Source of the DNA: Pseudeuparius sepicola
Taxonomy: Eukaryota > Arthropoda > Insecta > Coleoptera > Anthribidae
Direction of reading: 5' to 3'
Assembly (NCBI GenBank): GCA_963920635.1
Contig: OY987299.1
Span: forward strand, 115,755,373 to 115,819,372
DNA length: 64,000 bases
Of this stretch, positions 1 to 13,200 are shown in pieces; within the stretch, counting starts at the first letter, position 1; every line of letters starts with the position of its first letter. The notes beneath the pieces are model-generated. The model saw only the letters and a program-made list of their open reading frames with translations. It was not told the DNA's origin and made no database searches. The position numbers were made by a program, and so were the translations under genes.

Positions 1-358
1 TGCTCTGCTTATAGACTTTAGACTTAGACTATATAATATGTTCCATGTCCCACCGAAAGGTCGGCCATATTGGGCGCACACGTCATTGGCTGTTAGGTAT
101 CCAATTACAACACGGAATTTTAGAGGGATATTTTAAATTTAAATCATGTCAAATGCACAAGGGCCGTGATTGTCGTGGTCAAATTGGTCAAATGTCATTT
201 TGTGTTGCTAACACAAATTTCGTTTTTCCCCTACCCTAGAATACACACTAAATCCCTCAGATAAATAACCAAGGTTATTATTTCTGTGAGCTAAATCCCC
301 TAGAATAGGCCCAATATGGCGGCTATGTAAGCGGACGCCAGTGCCCTCTGCCGGATGG
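1..358 (+). repeat. Dispersed repeat, copy 1
   Basis: This stretch shares order and wording with the reverse strand of about 46540-46770. Both contain the phrases CCCACCGA, CGGCCATATTGGGC, a CATTTGACA/AAATGTCATTTTGTGTTG block, CTAGAATAGGCCC, and a GCGGACGCC...CTCTGCCGGAT block. The two copies are therefore in opposite orientation. The open frame at 45-239 has no recognisable protein character and follows the repeat. The left edge lies at or before the window start. No transposase or clear terminal repeat is visible, so the class is unknown. Confidence 0.6.
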
Positions 359-1332
359 CTTTTTCATGGGTTGCTGAGATATTTAAGAAAAACCGGATTT
401 TTGAAAATTAGATTTTATTTTTTTCTGGCGCTATTTATATTGAAAAATAAATTATACTTTTTCATTGCAACTTTTTATGGACTACGTCATGGTATTTTTA
501 GATTTTAGGGGCGACGTTTCCTTTTTGAGATAGAGGGATCATCTTCATTTTTTTTAATACGGACCTGGATTTTTTATTCCATATTTCGAAATAAATCGTT
601 GTCCTGAGTACAACGATGTATCACACATACATATTTTTTCTCGTTTTGGCCGCCAAAATGCACATTTACTACGAAAAAAATTAATACGGTCCTGGACTAT
701 GCATTTTTCTCTTTTTTTTCAAAGCTATTCCAATTATTATAACAGGTGATCATTTTTTTATGCCTACTGGATTAATTAAACTCTATGTTTGTCATATTTT
801 GAAATTCTTTTTTATAGGTATTTTAGGTAAAATGCATTATTGTTAATAATTATTGTTGTCAGTTTCCTAAAGTATAAAAAAGAATTTAAAAATACGAAAA
901 ACATAGAGTATAATTAATCCAGTAGGTATTAAAATAATGATCAACTGTTATAATTGGAATAGCTTTGAAAAAAAAAAGAGAAAAATGCATAGTCCAGGAC
1001 CGCATTAATTTTTTTCTTAGTAAATGTGCATTTTAGCAGCTAAAACTGGAAAAAATATGTATGTGTCATACATCGTTGTACTCAGGACAACGATTTATTT
1101 CGAAATATGGAATAAAAAATCCAGGTCCGTATTTAAAAAAATGAAGATGATCCCTCTATCTCAAAAACGAAACGTCGCCCCGAAAATATAAAAATACCAT
1201 GACATAGTCCAGAAAAAGTTGCAATGAAAAAGTATAATTTATTTTTCAATATTATCGCACATAGCGCCAGAAAAAAAATATCTAATTTTAAAAAATTAGG
1301 TTTTTCTTAAATATCTCAGCAACCCATGAAAA
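359..1332. repeat. Long palindrome (fold-back element), about 970 bp
   Basis: The left arm begins TTTTTCATGGGTTGCTGAGA and the right arm ends with its complement, CTCAGCAACCCATGAAAA near 1316-1332. Internal matched pairs include AATACGGTCCTGGACTATGC (about 683) against GCATAGTCCAGGACCGC (about 986), and CGTTGTCCTGAGTACAACG (about 597) against its complement near 1072. The centre is near 840. Arms of nearly 480 bp with a tiny spacer are typical of fold-back MITEs. There is no coding capacity. Confidence 0.8.
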
Positions 1333-3655
1333 TATTTTAACTTTCTCAACGGCATATTGTTAGGCGCCCAAAGGCGCAAGTTTGCCTCCATTTGACCGAC
1401 TTCGTATCTGTTACGGTTTCCGAGATCTCCATGTTGAGCACCGGAACTGAATCACCCTGTATAGAATGGTATATTTTTTGTATGTCACTTTTTGTGCATT
1501 TAAAATGATTCTGTAAATGCGCCACAGGCATTTTTTTAAGAAATGTTAAGGAAAATTACTTAAAATTAGTCTTAGGAAATCCCAATATCTTCAGATTTCC
1601 AAGCTGCAGTGAATATTTTCAAATGGTTTCGGCCCCGCCCTTTTAAATACGCTACTGACTGGATATGGATCACCCTGTACACGGGACTCGGAGGCGCGCG
1701 GCCAGTCAAAATCCATTGACGGTCAAAACGCAGGTCGCGTACTACGCCGCACCTATTCTGTGGCCGCACCGTTCGCACCCGCCTAGAGTCGGCCCTGGAG
1801 GAGTTAGACCAGTGGCTGTTGAAGTTGAAATAACTTTAAGGTTTAAAAAAACCTACTATTTTTAAATGTTTTTTTTTTATATAAAAAACTGAAATAGGTT
1901 TAAGTTGAACAAGTTTAACATATTAAATATTAATTATTATAATAGCTAAATATTACTTCTCGCATTTATACCTATCCCTTTTCTACCTATTCGATTTCTC
2001 ATTATTACGGATACCTATATTCCTACACATTCTTGGCTTGGCCTGACACACCTTTAGAATTGCCAGTAGGTAGGTATGGTAAAATATTTATTCGCGCCAC
2101 TTGCCTAACTGAACCTTATTATCATAAAAATAATAAATAAATCTTCCAATACAAATTAGTACTATATCTATTCATATTCATAAAATAGACTCTGGGAATC
2201 CCCTATTCTCCTAATCCATGGCGCACGCAGCCATGCACCTTATTTTATTTGAAAGCATATTCTGATGATTAAACCCGGTACTGCACTGATCCAAAAATTA
2301 TGTTTTGTTCGTATTAGTTTTCGGGCGGGTTTCCATGCTCTACTGGAAAATCAGTTTAATACATTATTATCCCCACTGATGGTCGGGGAGCTCGTTCTAG
2401 TGGTGGTGCAAAAGCACATAAAATGGTGATATTTCGGGGGGGGGGGGGGGGTTGAGCCCCCAAAACCCCCCCTCAGATTATATCAGATCCAAATCATCAG
2501 ATCAGATCAGATTCAAAATCAGTCAAGCAATCAATTAAATATCATGGTACTTACTTCATTATCCTAAGGAGAAAATTATTTTTAAAAAGTGGCTGATTTA
2601 ATATCTACTTTCTTTAAGTCAGAAAAACATTATAAAATATAATATATCTTGCTTAAGTCGCACTAGAATGTATATTATTAGATTAAATAGGAAAATCAAT
2701 TTTCAAAACTGCAAAAGAAAACTAGAAAAGAAAGGCAGACAAGTTTACTAACATAAAGAAAGTAATGTTATATTCTTTAAATATGTACCTATGTACCTAC
2801 TACCTACCTATCTAATATGAAATATTTTTTTATTCGACATTTTTTTGCCAAGAAAATTCCTGTGTCCGTGCCCAATACATTTTTATTTATTACTATTATA
2901 CTATCTCTAATACAAAATTAAAAACCGCTGCTAATGAATTACTATATTCTACATCACTGTTTTGAACTCCATTATTTAATATTAAATTCCAATACGGTAT
3001 TATCGTTGACTGACGTAGTAAATGTCAGTCAACGGTATTATACTTTATACTGCACACAAATCCCATAATATACCGACATATTTTCACTTTTTGTAGATCT
3101 CATTTACTTTGTTTGTCTAAAACAATGTCAAAGTTTAATTATTTGACTCCAAAAACATGGAAAACGACATGCAACTCGCTATTTTCAAATTCACCCCTTT
3201 GCACCCTCTCTCAACTACCCCCTTTCATAATAATCTAGAAAATTATCTCTGGTAATAATTATGTTCAATTTCGTCGGCTAAAAGCTATTGTTTTGTGAAA
3301 CTAAATAATGTATTATAATTTCCACCATTTCGCGTAGAGCAATTTTGCCCAAAAAAAGCAATCCGAATCGTGGTATTACAGGCAAGATTACGCATATCAA
3401 ATTTGAAGCCGATATTTAAATCCGTTCGAATGTTTTTGCCGGAACACACACACTCCCACACACAACAACTAAAAAAAATTTTAGGTAATCCAAAAATTAA
3501 ACAGCTTTCATTTGGGGGATTTTCGAAAAAAAAAAAGATTTTTTGGTTATTTTCAATGGTTAACTGGAGGAATTCAGAAAGAACTGGCAACCCCGACTCA
3601 TTCTATTTTTATCTGGAGCTCATTCATAAAAATCTAGTCTACTGTAGGTAGAAGG
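1333..3655. other. Intergenic, no gene seen
   Basis: No supportable gene. Two remnants of TACAGGGTG-type element ends, in the CACCCTGTA orientation, lie near 1452-1460 and 1670-1680. The second borders a short GC-rich block (about 1680-1805). A homopolymer G run followed by C runs lies near 2438-2471. TAGGTA/TACCTA microsatellite patches are scattered through the rest, which is AT-rich. The overlapping frames at 3285-3651 on both strands look like chance. Confidence 0.5.
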
Positions 3656-5233
3656 CCAGCCCCGGATCTAGGGGGGGTCAAACCGGGGCACCTGCCCCGG
3701 GTGGCTCTTTCAGGGGGCGCCAAAATCATAATAATATGTTTGAAAATTGATAAAAAATTATTTAAAAAAAATATTTTTTAAATAATTTGGTAACCTTAAT
3801 TATTCATAAAATAAATTATTTAAATTCAAATTCCGGCGATTATATTGTACTTCCTAAAGGTAATATATCGTCGATGAAGTGCTAGTAACTTTTAACTAAA
3901 CTAACAAGAAGAAACATCCGCCGCGCGCCGATGCAAATTTGAACTTTTATTTTGATCTATTTGCTATGAGTACTGGTTGTGCTATGTTCCATTTCACTTA
4001 AATTTTGTAGCTAAAGTTCTAGGTGGGTAATCTGTGTAAAGTATTATTACATTGTAATTGGTTATTCAGTAAATTCTTCGTTTGTAAATACAGGGTATCC
4101 CAGGATAAGCGAAACCAGAGGTGCAAAAGTTGTGTAAAAAATTTTCGAGTTTAAATTTGGCCATTTTGGTTGGGTCCAAGCCTATGCTTGTCTAGAAAAG
4201 AATGTTCACCATATTTTTAATTTCCAAAAATCAAGTGTAGGCCTTGACAGGATGAACGATTTATGATTTATTTATTTTCTTTTTCGACAAGATATCGAAA
4301 AATGTCATTAGAAAAAGTTGCTGAGAATTGAAAATTATGCCCCTGTGTCAATTTTCAAAATAATTGGCCTACTTTGATTTTCGTCCATTTTATTTCCTAT
4401 AGGTATAGGTGGACTATCCTTGTCGTTTAAGATAACAAAAAACTTCATTAGAAAAACACTGAAAAATTTGGACTAATTCTGCCTACTTTGATTCGTTTGA
4501 AATAATTCAACTTCAACCAAAGTAGGCCGAATGAGTCCAAATTTCGCAGTCTTGCATATAGGTACTTTTTTATTCTGAATAACTTTTTCTAATGATTTTT
4601 TTGTTATCTTAAGCGGCAAGGAGAGTTCACCTAACTGTAGGAAATAAAATGGAAGAAAATCAAAGTTGGCAAATTATTTTGAAAATAGACACAAGACATA
4701 ATTTCTAATTCTAAGCAATTTTTCGATATCTTGTCGGGAAAAGTCACTTAATTTATACACAGAAAATAAATAAATAAATCGTCCATGTCAAGACCTACTT
4801 GATTTTTCAAAATTAAAAATATGGTGACAATTATTTTCTAGACAAGCAGGGAAGCAGGCCTGGACCCAAAATGGCCGAATTGGAACTCAAAATTTTTTTG
4901 TTGATTTTTGCAAAGAACTTCCGTATTCAAAGAGCTAGTAACTTAAATTAATGAAAAATCAAATGCATTTCCTAATGTTATTATAGCTTTAAGAATATGT
5001 ATACAGCACATTACCTACGACATCTGCAAGCTATGAGCCAAGCTTCAGCAAACTTGTCACACAAATGAAAAAGTTATTAGCTAATAGGTAATGAAGTGTA
5101 CAAATTTATTAATGGGTTTTTAGTTTTAGTTTAGTTCTTTTTAACAATTTCTCTCAAACTCAGGAGACAGGGGGCGCCACTGGCCACTATCAAGTTTCTG
5201 CCCCGGTTCGAAAAAATCGTAGATCCGGGGCTG
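3656..5233. mobile_element. Composite inverted-repeat element with inner fold-back
   Basis: The outer ends are imperfect inverted repeats: AGCCCCGGATCTA (about 3658) with CCCGGG and GGGGGCGCC blocks behind it, matched by GGGGGCGCC, CTGCCCCGG and TAGATCCGGGGCT near 5169-5232. Inside, a second palindrome starts with TACAGGGTATCC at 4089 and runs to about 4910. Its arms share GGCCATTTTGG, TTCTAGACAAGC and TTTTTCGATATCTTGTCG in opposite orientation. It looks like a TACAGGG-type MITE nested in another element. No intact transposase is present. Confidence 0.65.
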
Positions 5234-5403
5234 TAGAAGGCCATATACGAATTATTTCGAGCGCCCATCGAAATAAATTAAAAAGTAAGAATATATTTTT
5301 TTACAAAATATCGAGCAACAAGTAAAAAACGATGTAAATTATTTGACCTTTCGTGATAAAAACATCGTCGTAAGGTATTATTTCTATGAGTTTCATGTTT
5401 CAT

Positions 5404-5830
5404 GTGCTGTGGCATAACACCCGCCACTCATCTGGACTTATCTTATTATCTACTGCGACTGGCAGGCTTCTGTAATATTTAGACGTCGCTAGTTTATAAT
5501 AATTTCTACGGCGGTTTTGATATACTTTTCTACTTGATTTTTATCATACTCTTGACCCGCAAAGGTATAAAGTTTCAAAAAATCCAGTACTTTCGGATGG
5601 ACTAGAAAAATACCCTGCATATTTTTATTGGATCTTTGCACAGCAACACACTTTTGAGTTGTCCTGTTGACCATTCAACTGTTTTGAGGCAACTTCAACA
5701 CATCAACACACACTTGACCCGCCATCAGATGCCTTTAAAATTCCGCTTTTGCTCAACTTTGGTGCCTTGTAGAATTGAACTCTCTGTATATTTTCTATTC
5801 GGTACGGTATATGGGGATTTTAGGTCTGAT
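5404..5830. repeat. Dispersed repeat, related to 22846-23160
   Basis: Shared landmarks in the same order and orientation are TGTGGCA near the start, GACTGGCAGGCTTCTGTAA (GACTGACAGGCTTCTGTAA in the other copy), a GGTTTTGA...CATACTC-like block, GACCCG..AAAGTTTCAAA, CACCCTG/ACCCTGCATAT, GTCCTGTTGACC and CACCTTGTAGAAT. A shorter third match of the last block lies near 31855-31915. The family's ends and coding content are not recognisable; the frame at 5489-5674 (-) is not convincing. Confidence 0.55.
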
Positions 5831-6318
5831 TTACCCCTGAAATGTCTTCAATGCGAAAAAACTTTATTTTCGGACTAACTGGTCACCATTTTTATTTATT
5901 TTTTCCAGAAAAAATCATCATAGGTACCAAAATTTCACTAAATTTGACAAGTGACCTTTTTTTACTCGCTTCCACAGAAGAAACTTGTTTCGCCATCACG
6001 TCCTTAAAAATTACTCGAAGAGATTTCAACGCTAGATCAGGAACTAAGCTTTCTTTATTAACAACTCGTTACGAGTTTGAGCGTGGAAGTTGAGGTTATT
6101 CTCATTTTAAACATCTAATTTTCATCTGTATTAGTAATAATGTAAAATAGGCTTTTTTAAGCTACCGCATGAAAACAGAGGACGGAAAAAGTCTTCCCAA
6201 TCTCCGATTCTTTCCGTGCACTGAATAAAAATACCGAACATATCTATGGCTTTTGTATCCATGATACAAAGAAAATACCTTATCCTTTATCTGACATGGA
6301 CTAATTTAAAACATATAC

Positions 6319-6515
6319 CGAGTGTTTCACTTAAGAGTGAAACAACCTTATAACTTTTTTAATTTTTAACCGACCAGAACGAAATTTTTACCAAAGGTAT
6401 ATAGATGGCATTGTTGCCCACTTATTTCCAAAAAAATAGTTCGTTCTGGTCGGTAAAAAATTAAAGAAGTTATAAGGTTGTTTCACTCCTTAAGTGAGAC
6501 ACGAGACACTCTGTA
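6319..6515. mobile_element. Small fold-back MITE
   Basis: About 200 bp. The left arm has CACTTAAGAGTGAAACAACC, TATAACTT and AACCGACCAGAACGAA. The right arm has TTCGTTCTGGTCGGT, AAGTTATAAGGTTGTTTCAC and TTAAGTGAGAC in mirror order. A relative with an extra middle segment lies at 14165-14607. It lies upstream of the thioester-protein gene. Confidence 0.75.
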
Positions 6516-6939
6516 TTTTGTCTTTGAAATAATTTGAGAGTAACGATAGAAACGTATCATATATACCAAACACTGTATGTCAGCGTTGTTTATTTTCTAA
6601 AATAAAAAAGTTCCTATTTTACTTTCTTTCGTTTTTATGTTTTCGTTTTCAAATAAGTATAATAAAAAATATCGTTCATTATACGTCTAGAAATAGATTT
6701 TTACGTGCTTGCATGACTTCCCAAAATTGAATATATAATTTTCACATAGGTATATGTATATGAAAAAAGACAGGAGAAAGTTGAAATTTGTTTACAAGAT
6801 ATAAGAGAATCGATTTTCGGACAAATCGGCTTATTTTGATTTTTATTTATTAGGTATTATTTAAAAATAGTCAGGTGAAGTTCATGCCCCTATTGAATAT
6901 ATGTATCTGCCTGCCACAGTTGTTTTCTGAGAATCAAAG

Positions 6940-7247
6940 CAGGCAAAGGTAACGAAGAATAGGCAGCAGGAGAAGGCGCGGCGCGTCTGTTGCTGCAACG
7001 GTGGTACAGTGTGTGTGCAGGTACAGAGTTCCCAGCAGTCCATCGCCTGCTGCGAAAGTGAGACCGCACCGTCCGCACCTCGCGCACCTCGCAGGAAACA
7101 AATGACGATCGTCTGAGACGAGGTGACTGCGTTTTTCGGCGGAAATCATGGCGAAAACGTGAAAATTTCAGTATCGTTCGATTTGTTATGCGAGATTGAA
7201 ACCCACTCAACCGTAAATAGGAGACGTTGGTGCTATAAATCGAGAAA
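6940..7247 (+). promoter_or_regulatory. Likely promoter/5' UTR of the thioester-protein gene
   Basis: A compact GC-richer stretch (about 6955-7150, with several CpGs) lies immediately upstream of the start codon at 7248, in otherwise AT-rich DNA. No TATA box or initiator could be assigned with confidence. The frames here (for example 6890-7210 on the minus strand) are probably products of the composition. The promoter role is inferred only from position and base composition. Confidence 0.35.
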
Positions 7248-10200
7248 ATGAGTGGGTTTGGTGTGTTTTCAGTGTTGTTATTGTGTTATTTGACTGAAGT
7301 TCTGTGTCTAGGGTAAGATACTTTATTTAGGTTTTATTTACATACCTACTCATCTCTAAAAATGACAAATGAAGTTAATCAGCAATATATTTTAGCAAAT
7401 TTTTTAAGGAAAAATAGTGTTAGAACTTTACAAACAATAACTTCACAAGTATTTCAAAGAGTATGTGCATAAAACTTTAAAACTTCACAACATTCTACTG
7501 GCAATTAAAAAGAAGAGTATGCCCATAATTGAGTTAATTATTGCATTGTGTACCTATAACTGTTATAATTTTTGCTCCTAACTGCGCCTAATAATAACTC
7601 GAACGGTATACGCGGTCATTTTAGAAACAGGAATATTTTAATATACAGTGCCCGCCAAAAAGTCTGCACCATTATGGGAAAAATTTTTAGTAAATAACTT
7701 ACGGAAATTTTGTTTGCGGCATCAGGTTTTGCTTGCTCTAGAACCAAAATTGACATACTTAATCAAATGCTGTGACGTAGTCTCTTTTATATGTCAAATT
7801 TGACATTAATGAAAAAAATGTCCGAAAAATGGGCTTATTTAACCGAATTTCGAAAAAAGTCATAAGAAAAATATGTTTCTTTCGCAATTTTATACCCCTG
7901 TGCAAAATTACAAGAGCCTACTACGATTTTCATATTTTGCCCTTTGTTGCCCTTTTCCGTATTTGTTAATCCATAAAAGTCGCTCCTATGTAATTTAAAA
8001 CACTCATTGACTGAATACATACTGCACAATACTTAGTTTACGGTCTAAATATCCTTCTTTTCCTTTTTTTTTGCAAAAAAATTAAAATGAGGGTTTGTTA
8101 AAGAAGCACGCTTGGTGCAAAACTGATCTCATTTTTACAGATCAACACATAAATTCGATTTACAAACTTCTTTCTATAGTAAATGGTTGTAAAAACACAC
8201 AAATATTTCTGTCATGCTGATCTGATCAGAAATATCTAGAAAATTTAACATATTATGTCCAATAATACCCAACAAAGGGCAAAATAAATAAATCGTAGTA
8301 GGCTCTTGTAATTTTGCACAGCGGTATAAAATTGCGAAAGAAACATATTTTTCTTATGACTTTTTTCGAAATTCGGTTAAATAAGCCAATTTTTCGGACA
8401 TTTTTTTCATTAATGTCAAATTTGACATATAAAAGAGACTACGTCACAGCATTTGATTAAGTATGTCAATTTTGGTTCTAGAGCAAGCAAAACCTGATGC
8501 CGCAAACAAAATTTCCGTAAGTTATTTACTAAAAATTTTTCCCATATGCTGCAGACTTTTTGGCGGGCACTATATTATTATTTCATTTCCTAGAAAGGAG
8601 TTGAATTTAATATAATACTCATTTAATACCTACTTACACACTTACACTATGCCGGTAAAACTGTGTATGTTGCAATAATTCCTCTGTCTATCCTATTTAA
8701 TTACCTACACACAGGGGGTCCAAGAATGAAGTAGACATCATATTGTATTATAGTTATTTGTAACTAGGTCAAAGGTCTTGATTTGTATAAACGTTCGGCA
8801 TGGTATCCACGCAAAAATAATTTCAATATCGACTTCTGAAATTAGTTAAAACTGTCTGTAAATAAATGTCGATATGTAAAGTAGGAAAAAAATTTTCAAC
8901 GCCAATATTTTTCAATAGAGTTAAAATTGTGGTAGATGGGCAAATTACCTATTTTTTTATGGTACCTTTCGAAATTAGTGTTTTCAACCCTCTCGTCCTA
9001 CCCGAAACCTACGTATTTCCCTCTCTAGGAAGGAAAGTATTTTTTTACTACTAGCCTGAGAAATCACCATTATTTACCTCATTCCTCTAATGAGAAGTAA
9101 TATTTCTCACTCTAGGTAAATAATGATAATAAAAAAATACCTAGGTAAATAATGAAAAAATTTCTATATGGCATTTAAAGATTAGTGTCATTATATCAGC
9201 TTGACAACTGAACTCCCAGGCTAAATCTAATCAAATATGTAAAATATGGCAATATTTCAATGTTAGTAGTAAAAAAAAATTCTATATACACTTCGCTACG
9301 CGCCTCAGGATATAAAAATGCTCGGTACCTAAATAATGGCTCACTTCTCAACCTAAGTGTATAATACATATACTATCTTCCTGTTGTCATAGTAACTAGA
9401 GGCTACTTTAATATTTCTTTTGACATAGGATTACATGGTTTTGATTGTTCATTTTTATTAGACGGACAAGTAGGTAATTCTAATTCCACTTAATTTGTAT
9501 CTGAAAATAATATTTATTACGCACTGAAGGAAAGTCTTATAGATTTTAATGCATCAAATAATCCGTGGGCAGAAATAATACAGTTTCCTCCCTGGTAATC
9601 TGGCAATAATTTCCTAAAAATAGAAAAAATAATGGAGAACCCTGCTAATGAAATCACCATTCTTACATTCACCCGTATTTAAATCAATTGGTCATTGATG
9701 GATTCATGAATAACAATTTTAATTTCACTTTCACATGCCTTATAAAGGTTATTTTAGTGCTCGAAGTGACCAGATTGGCATCAGACTTAATGTTTCATTC
9801 AACAGATTGCGACTAGTAGTAAAATTTCTCTTTGTTACAAAAAAACGAACACTTTCGCGTCTTTCGCTCACTTTTTATCACAGTAGAATATTAAAATTTA
9901 AATTGAAAATGTCGAGATGAAGAGAGTCAAGAAACAAGAAAAAACTCATTTTCAAGAACACTGAAATCTTATATGGGCATACGATCTTGGATCATGACTC
10001 AAAACACTGAATACAATGTTAACTAAGAGAAAAAATAAACCTTGAGAAGCAGCTACCTTGCTCTATACCTTGCATTTGAATTTACAGGACGGTTAATTAA
10101 ATGATTCATTACGATTCATTTCGTTTATTATTTTTTTCTACAGCTAATTGACAGTAAAAAGTAATATTTAGGTACAGATAGTGAGCAATGGTTTCGAATT

Positions 10201-13200
10201 GGCACATTAAAACTAGAGACAAAAATTACAGGTATAAGTATACATTATACAGTGTGTCCGCGGATGGAGTCCCCAAGAGGACAAATGGACCAAAAATTTC
10301 ATTTTTCGGCAAAATGTCATTCTTGATAAAAGTTTCTGCTTCTCAAAAAAATATAGTCTACGGAGAGAACTTTTGATTTTTTTATACAGGGTGCCCAAAA
10401 ATACAAAAACATGAAATACCATCAAGAATAGACTACCTTTATTTTCAAAAATATCAAAAACTTTTATAGAAAAGTTGTTTAGAATTAAAAGATGTGTCCG
10501 ATTGTCACTTTTCATACAAATCAGCCAACTTCAATTTTTTTACTGCCAAGTGTGAAACTCCTTTGTTGTTAAAAATATCAGAAACATTTATTTAGAAAAG
10601 TTGTTTAGAATTAAAAGATGTGTCCGATTGTAACTTTTCAAGCAAATCGGCCGACTTTGATTTAAATAGGTAAAAAATAAAAAAATGGATGTTTTGGAGA
10701 ACTGTTTTAACTCGTATTGTTTTGGAAAGGCCTGAAATAATTCTTATATTTTTGGCAATTTTTGGCAAACAGTGCTTGTGCTTATACCTACCAATGGAAT
10801 TTGGTAAAAAATTCTGGTAATTGACTAAGCTATTGCAAGCATTAATAATAAAAAAATATATAAAAAGATTCGTTCTGCCCCAGCTAGTATAAAGTATTTA
10901 TACAATATCAACCTGTGGACACATTTCTGACCTTCAGAAATAAGCTGCCTATATATTTTTATTAGAAAAGGTTTATTCATTGTAATTTAATAAATTTGAT
11001 TAATTAAGGACATAACTAATTTATGGACTCTGACTGAATACCTGCAATTATTATTTTTGAGCTGAATAAATAAAATAATACTGTTACCTAAACAAAATAT
11101 TTAAATGAGTTGTGCCAAAATACCAAATATTTGCAACTAAGTATTTCAAAATAGGTAGGTAGCAGTTTTGTTAATATATGCCAATAGCCCAATAGGTAAA
11201 CATAATATGTATGACTATTCTACAATCACTTATATTATGGAATAATGATAATAAAAATCAATATATTGGTTAAAATAAAATTATCTCTTATATCTAATTA
11301 ATGTTATTTAATCCAAACAAATTAAAATACACATTTTAACTGTCTTTAGAGTTCGTCCCAGGCCTTACGCTAACCATTTCACTGAACTAATTGTTCAAAA
11401 GAAACTGTTTTTCTCATGCCACAATAGGTAGACTACAATATAATATCTGAATAGGTAACTATTGTTTAATTCACTTTCACATTTCCAGGTTAACGGCATA
11501 CCTCATACCTAATAATTGCATTTCTGTTGTGATTCAGTAACATATTATAAAAGGGGATCCTATCTAAGTATGATCTATGCGCAATCTATGTAGGTATATA
11601 GAATACCAAATTGTCTACCTTAGCATTATATAGGTACAGGGTGTTCAAGAAATATTTAACCCTCAACTAACTTTTGTTTTTTGTGTGCTAAAAACCTATT
11701 TTTAGGACATTTTGTGTTTTGCGGGTCAAACTAAACTTGTCTTTTTTTTAAAGAAATTCTATATACAGGGTGATTCAGGAGGAAATGTCAATATTTTAGG
11801 TACGTATTCGGGGACCCAAAATAAACATAAAAGTTCCTATAAACATGGGTCCTATTCCCGGCCGTTACCGAAATACAGGGGTAAACAACATTCAATTTAA
11901 GGTTTTTATTACATTATTTATAACAGGTAGGCTAGGTTTTATAGTTTTCAAAAATGCCACCGTTTACTTCTAAACATAAGTCAGCTCTCTGGTGAATAGC
12001 TCGGGTCGCTCTATGAATGGATACGGGCCTGTTTCTTATAGTTGCTGCTGCATTTATTATTCGATCGAGTAATGCATCTCTAGTGTTTACTTTACTTGAA
12101 TATACCAATGATTTAAACCACCCCCAAAGACAATAATCCAGAGGATTAAGGTCTACTATTGCTAAGCAACAGGAATTTCCGCCTGAATCACCCAAAACCT
12201 AGCCTACCTGTTATAAATAATGTAATAAAAACCTTAAATTGAATGTTGTTTACCCCTGTATTTCGGTAACGGCCGGGAATAGGACCCATGTTTATAGGAA
12301 CTTTTATGTTTATTTTGGGTCCCCGAATACGTACCTAAAATATTGACATTTCCTCCTGAATCACCCTGTATAATCGAATTTTTGGAATCTACTCTCCATC
12401 CCGATTTCAACGATATAATATAGAGATGAGATTTTGTAGATATATTTCCTCCAACCGTTTGGAAAATGTGCATGCTACCTTAAACTTTTCAGTACTAATT
12501 CAGCCCGTTATTTCGAAAATAAAACCTTTACGGGTATTCTTTATATACCTACGAAAAAAAATTCGTATACGATTTTGTGTTCTTTATTAGTATTTTTTAA
12601 AGATATTATATTTTTCCTTGTTAATGCAAACTGGAAAAATCAAGGTAGGCAGGTGCATTATACTGAAATGTAGTAGATACACTTATTTTATTTGAAAATA
12701 TTTTTAATTATACAACTTTTCTTATAAACCTTTTTCAAATGTTTTACGAAAGAACCTTTCCACTTTTCGATAAATTTCTATTAACTTTTCTATATAATAC
12801 AATCTTTTGAAAATAAATTGTAAAAAAATATATGTGCGTCCCGAAGATACACCTGTATATTAGGTTCGCTGTTTTTGCAAAAAAAAAAAAATTAAAATAA
12901 TAAATCTAAATAAAAATTTGAATGAACGTACAGAATAGATTTGTTCCATTATTTAGTTAATATTCTTGAAAATGAAACAACCTTGTTGTTGCAGGATGTA
13001 TGATTCAAAATTCAAATTCGGCAAATAAATGGCATTAGCCATAATCCTAAATATATCATATTTTTTTCCCAAATGGAGAACAAAGTGAATCACGGATATC
13101 TCGTGCGTGCAGCTACGCTAATAAGAATTTCTAGCGATTGTGACCAACCTGTGACGTAACCAGGTAAACAGATTAGCGGAATTCTGCCGTGGGCGTGTGC

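Noticed and set aside
2041..2110. TAGGTAGGT-like motifs considered as telomeric or regulatory repeats
   Set aside because: Short, scattered and imperfect TAGG/TACC microsatellites occur throughout the window; no array is formed.
6890..7210. 106-codon minus-strand frame upstream of the thioester gene
   Set aside because: Basic, Ser/Arg/Leu-rich product of a GC-richer promoter-like stretch; no family character and no splice or start context.
10445..10660. Possible CRISPR-like or satellite array
   Set aside because: Only two diverged direct copies inside a transposon remnant, and the DNA is clearly eukaryotic.
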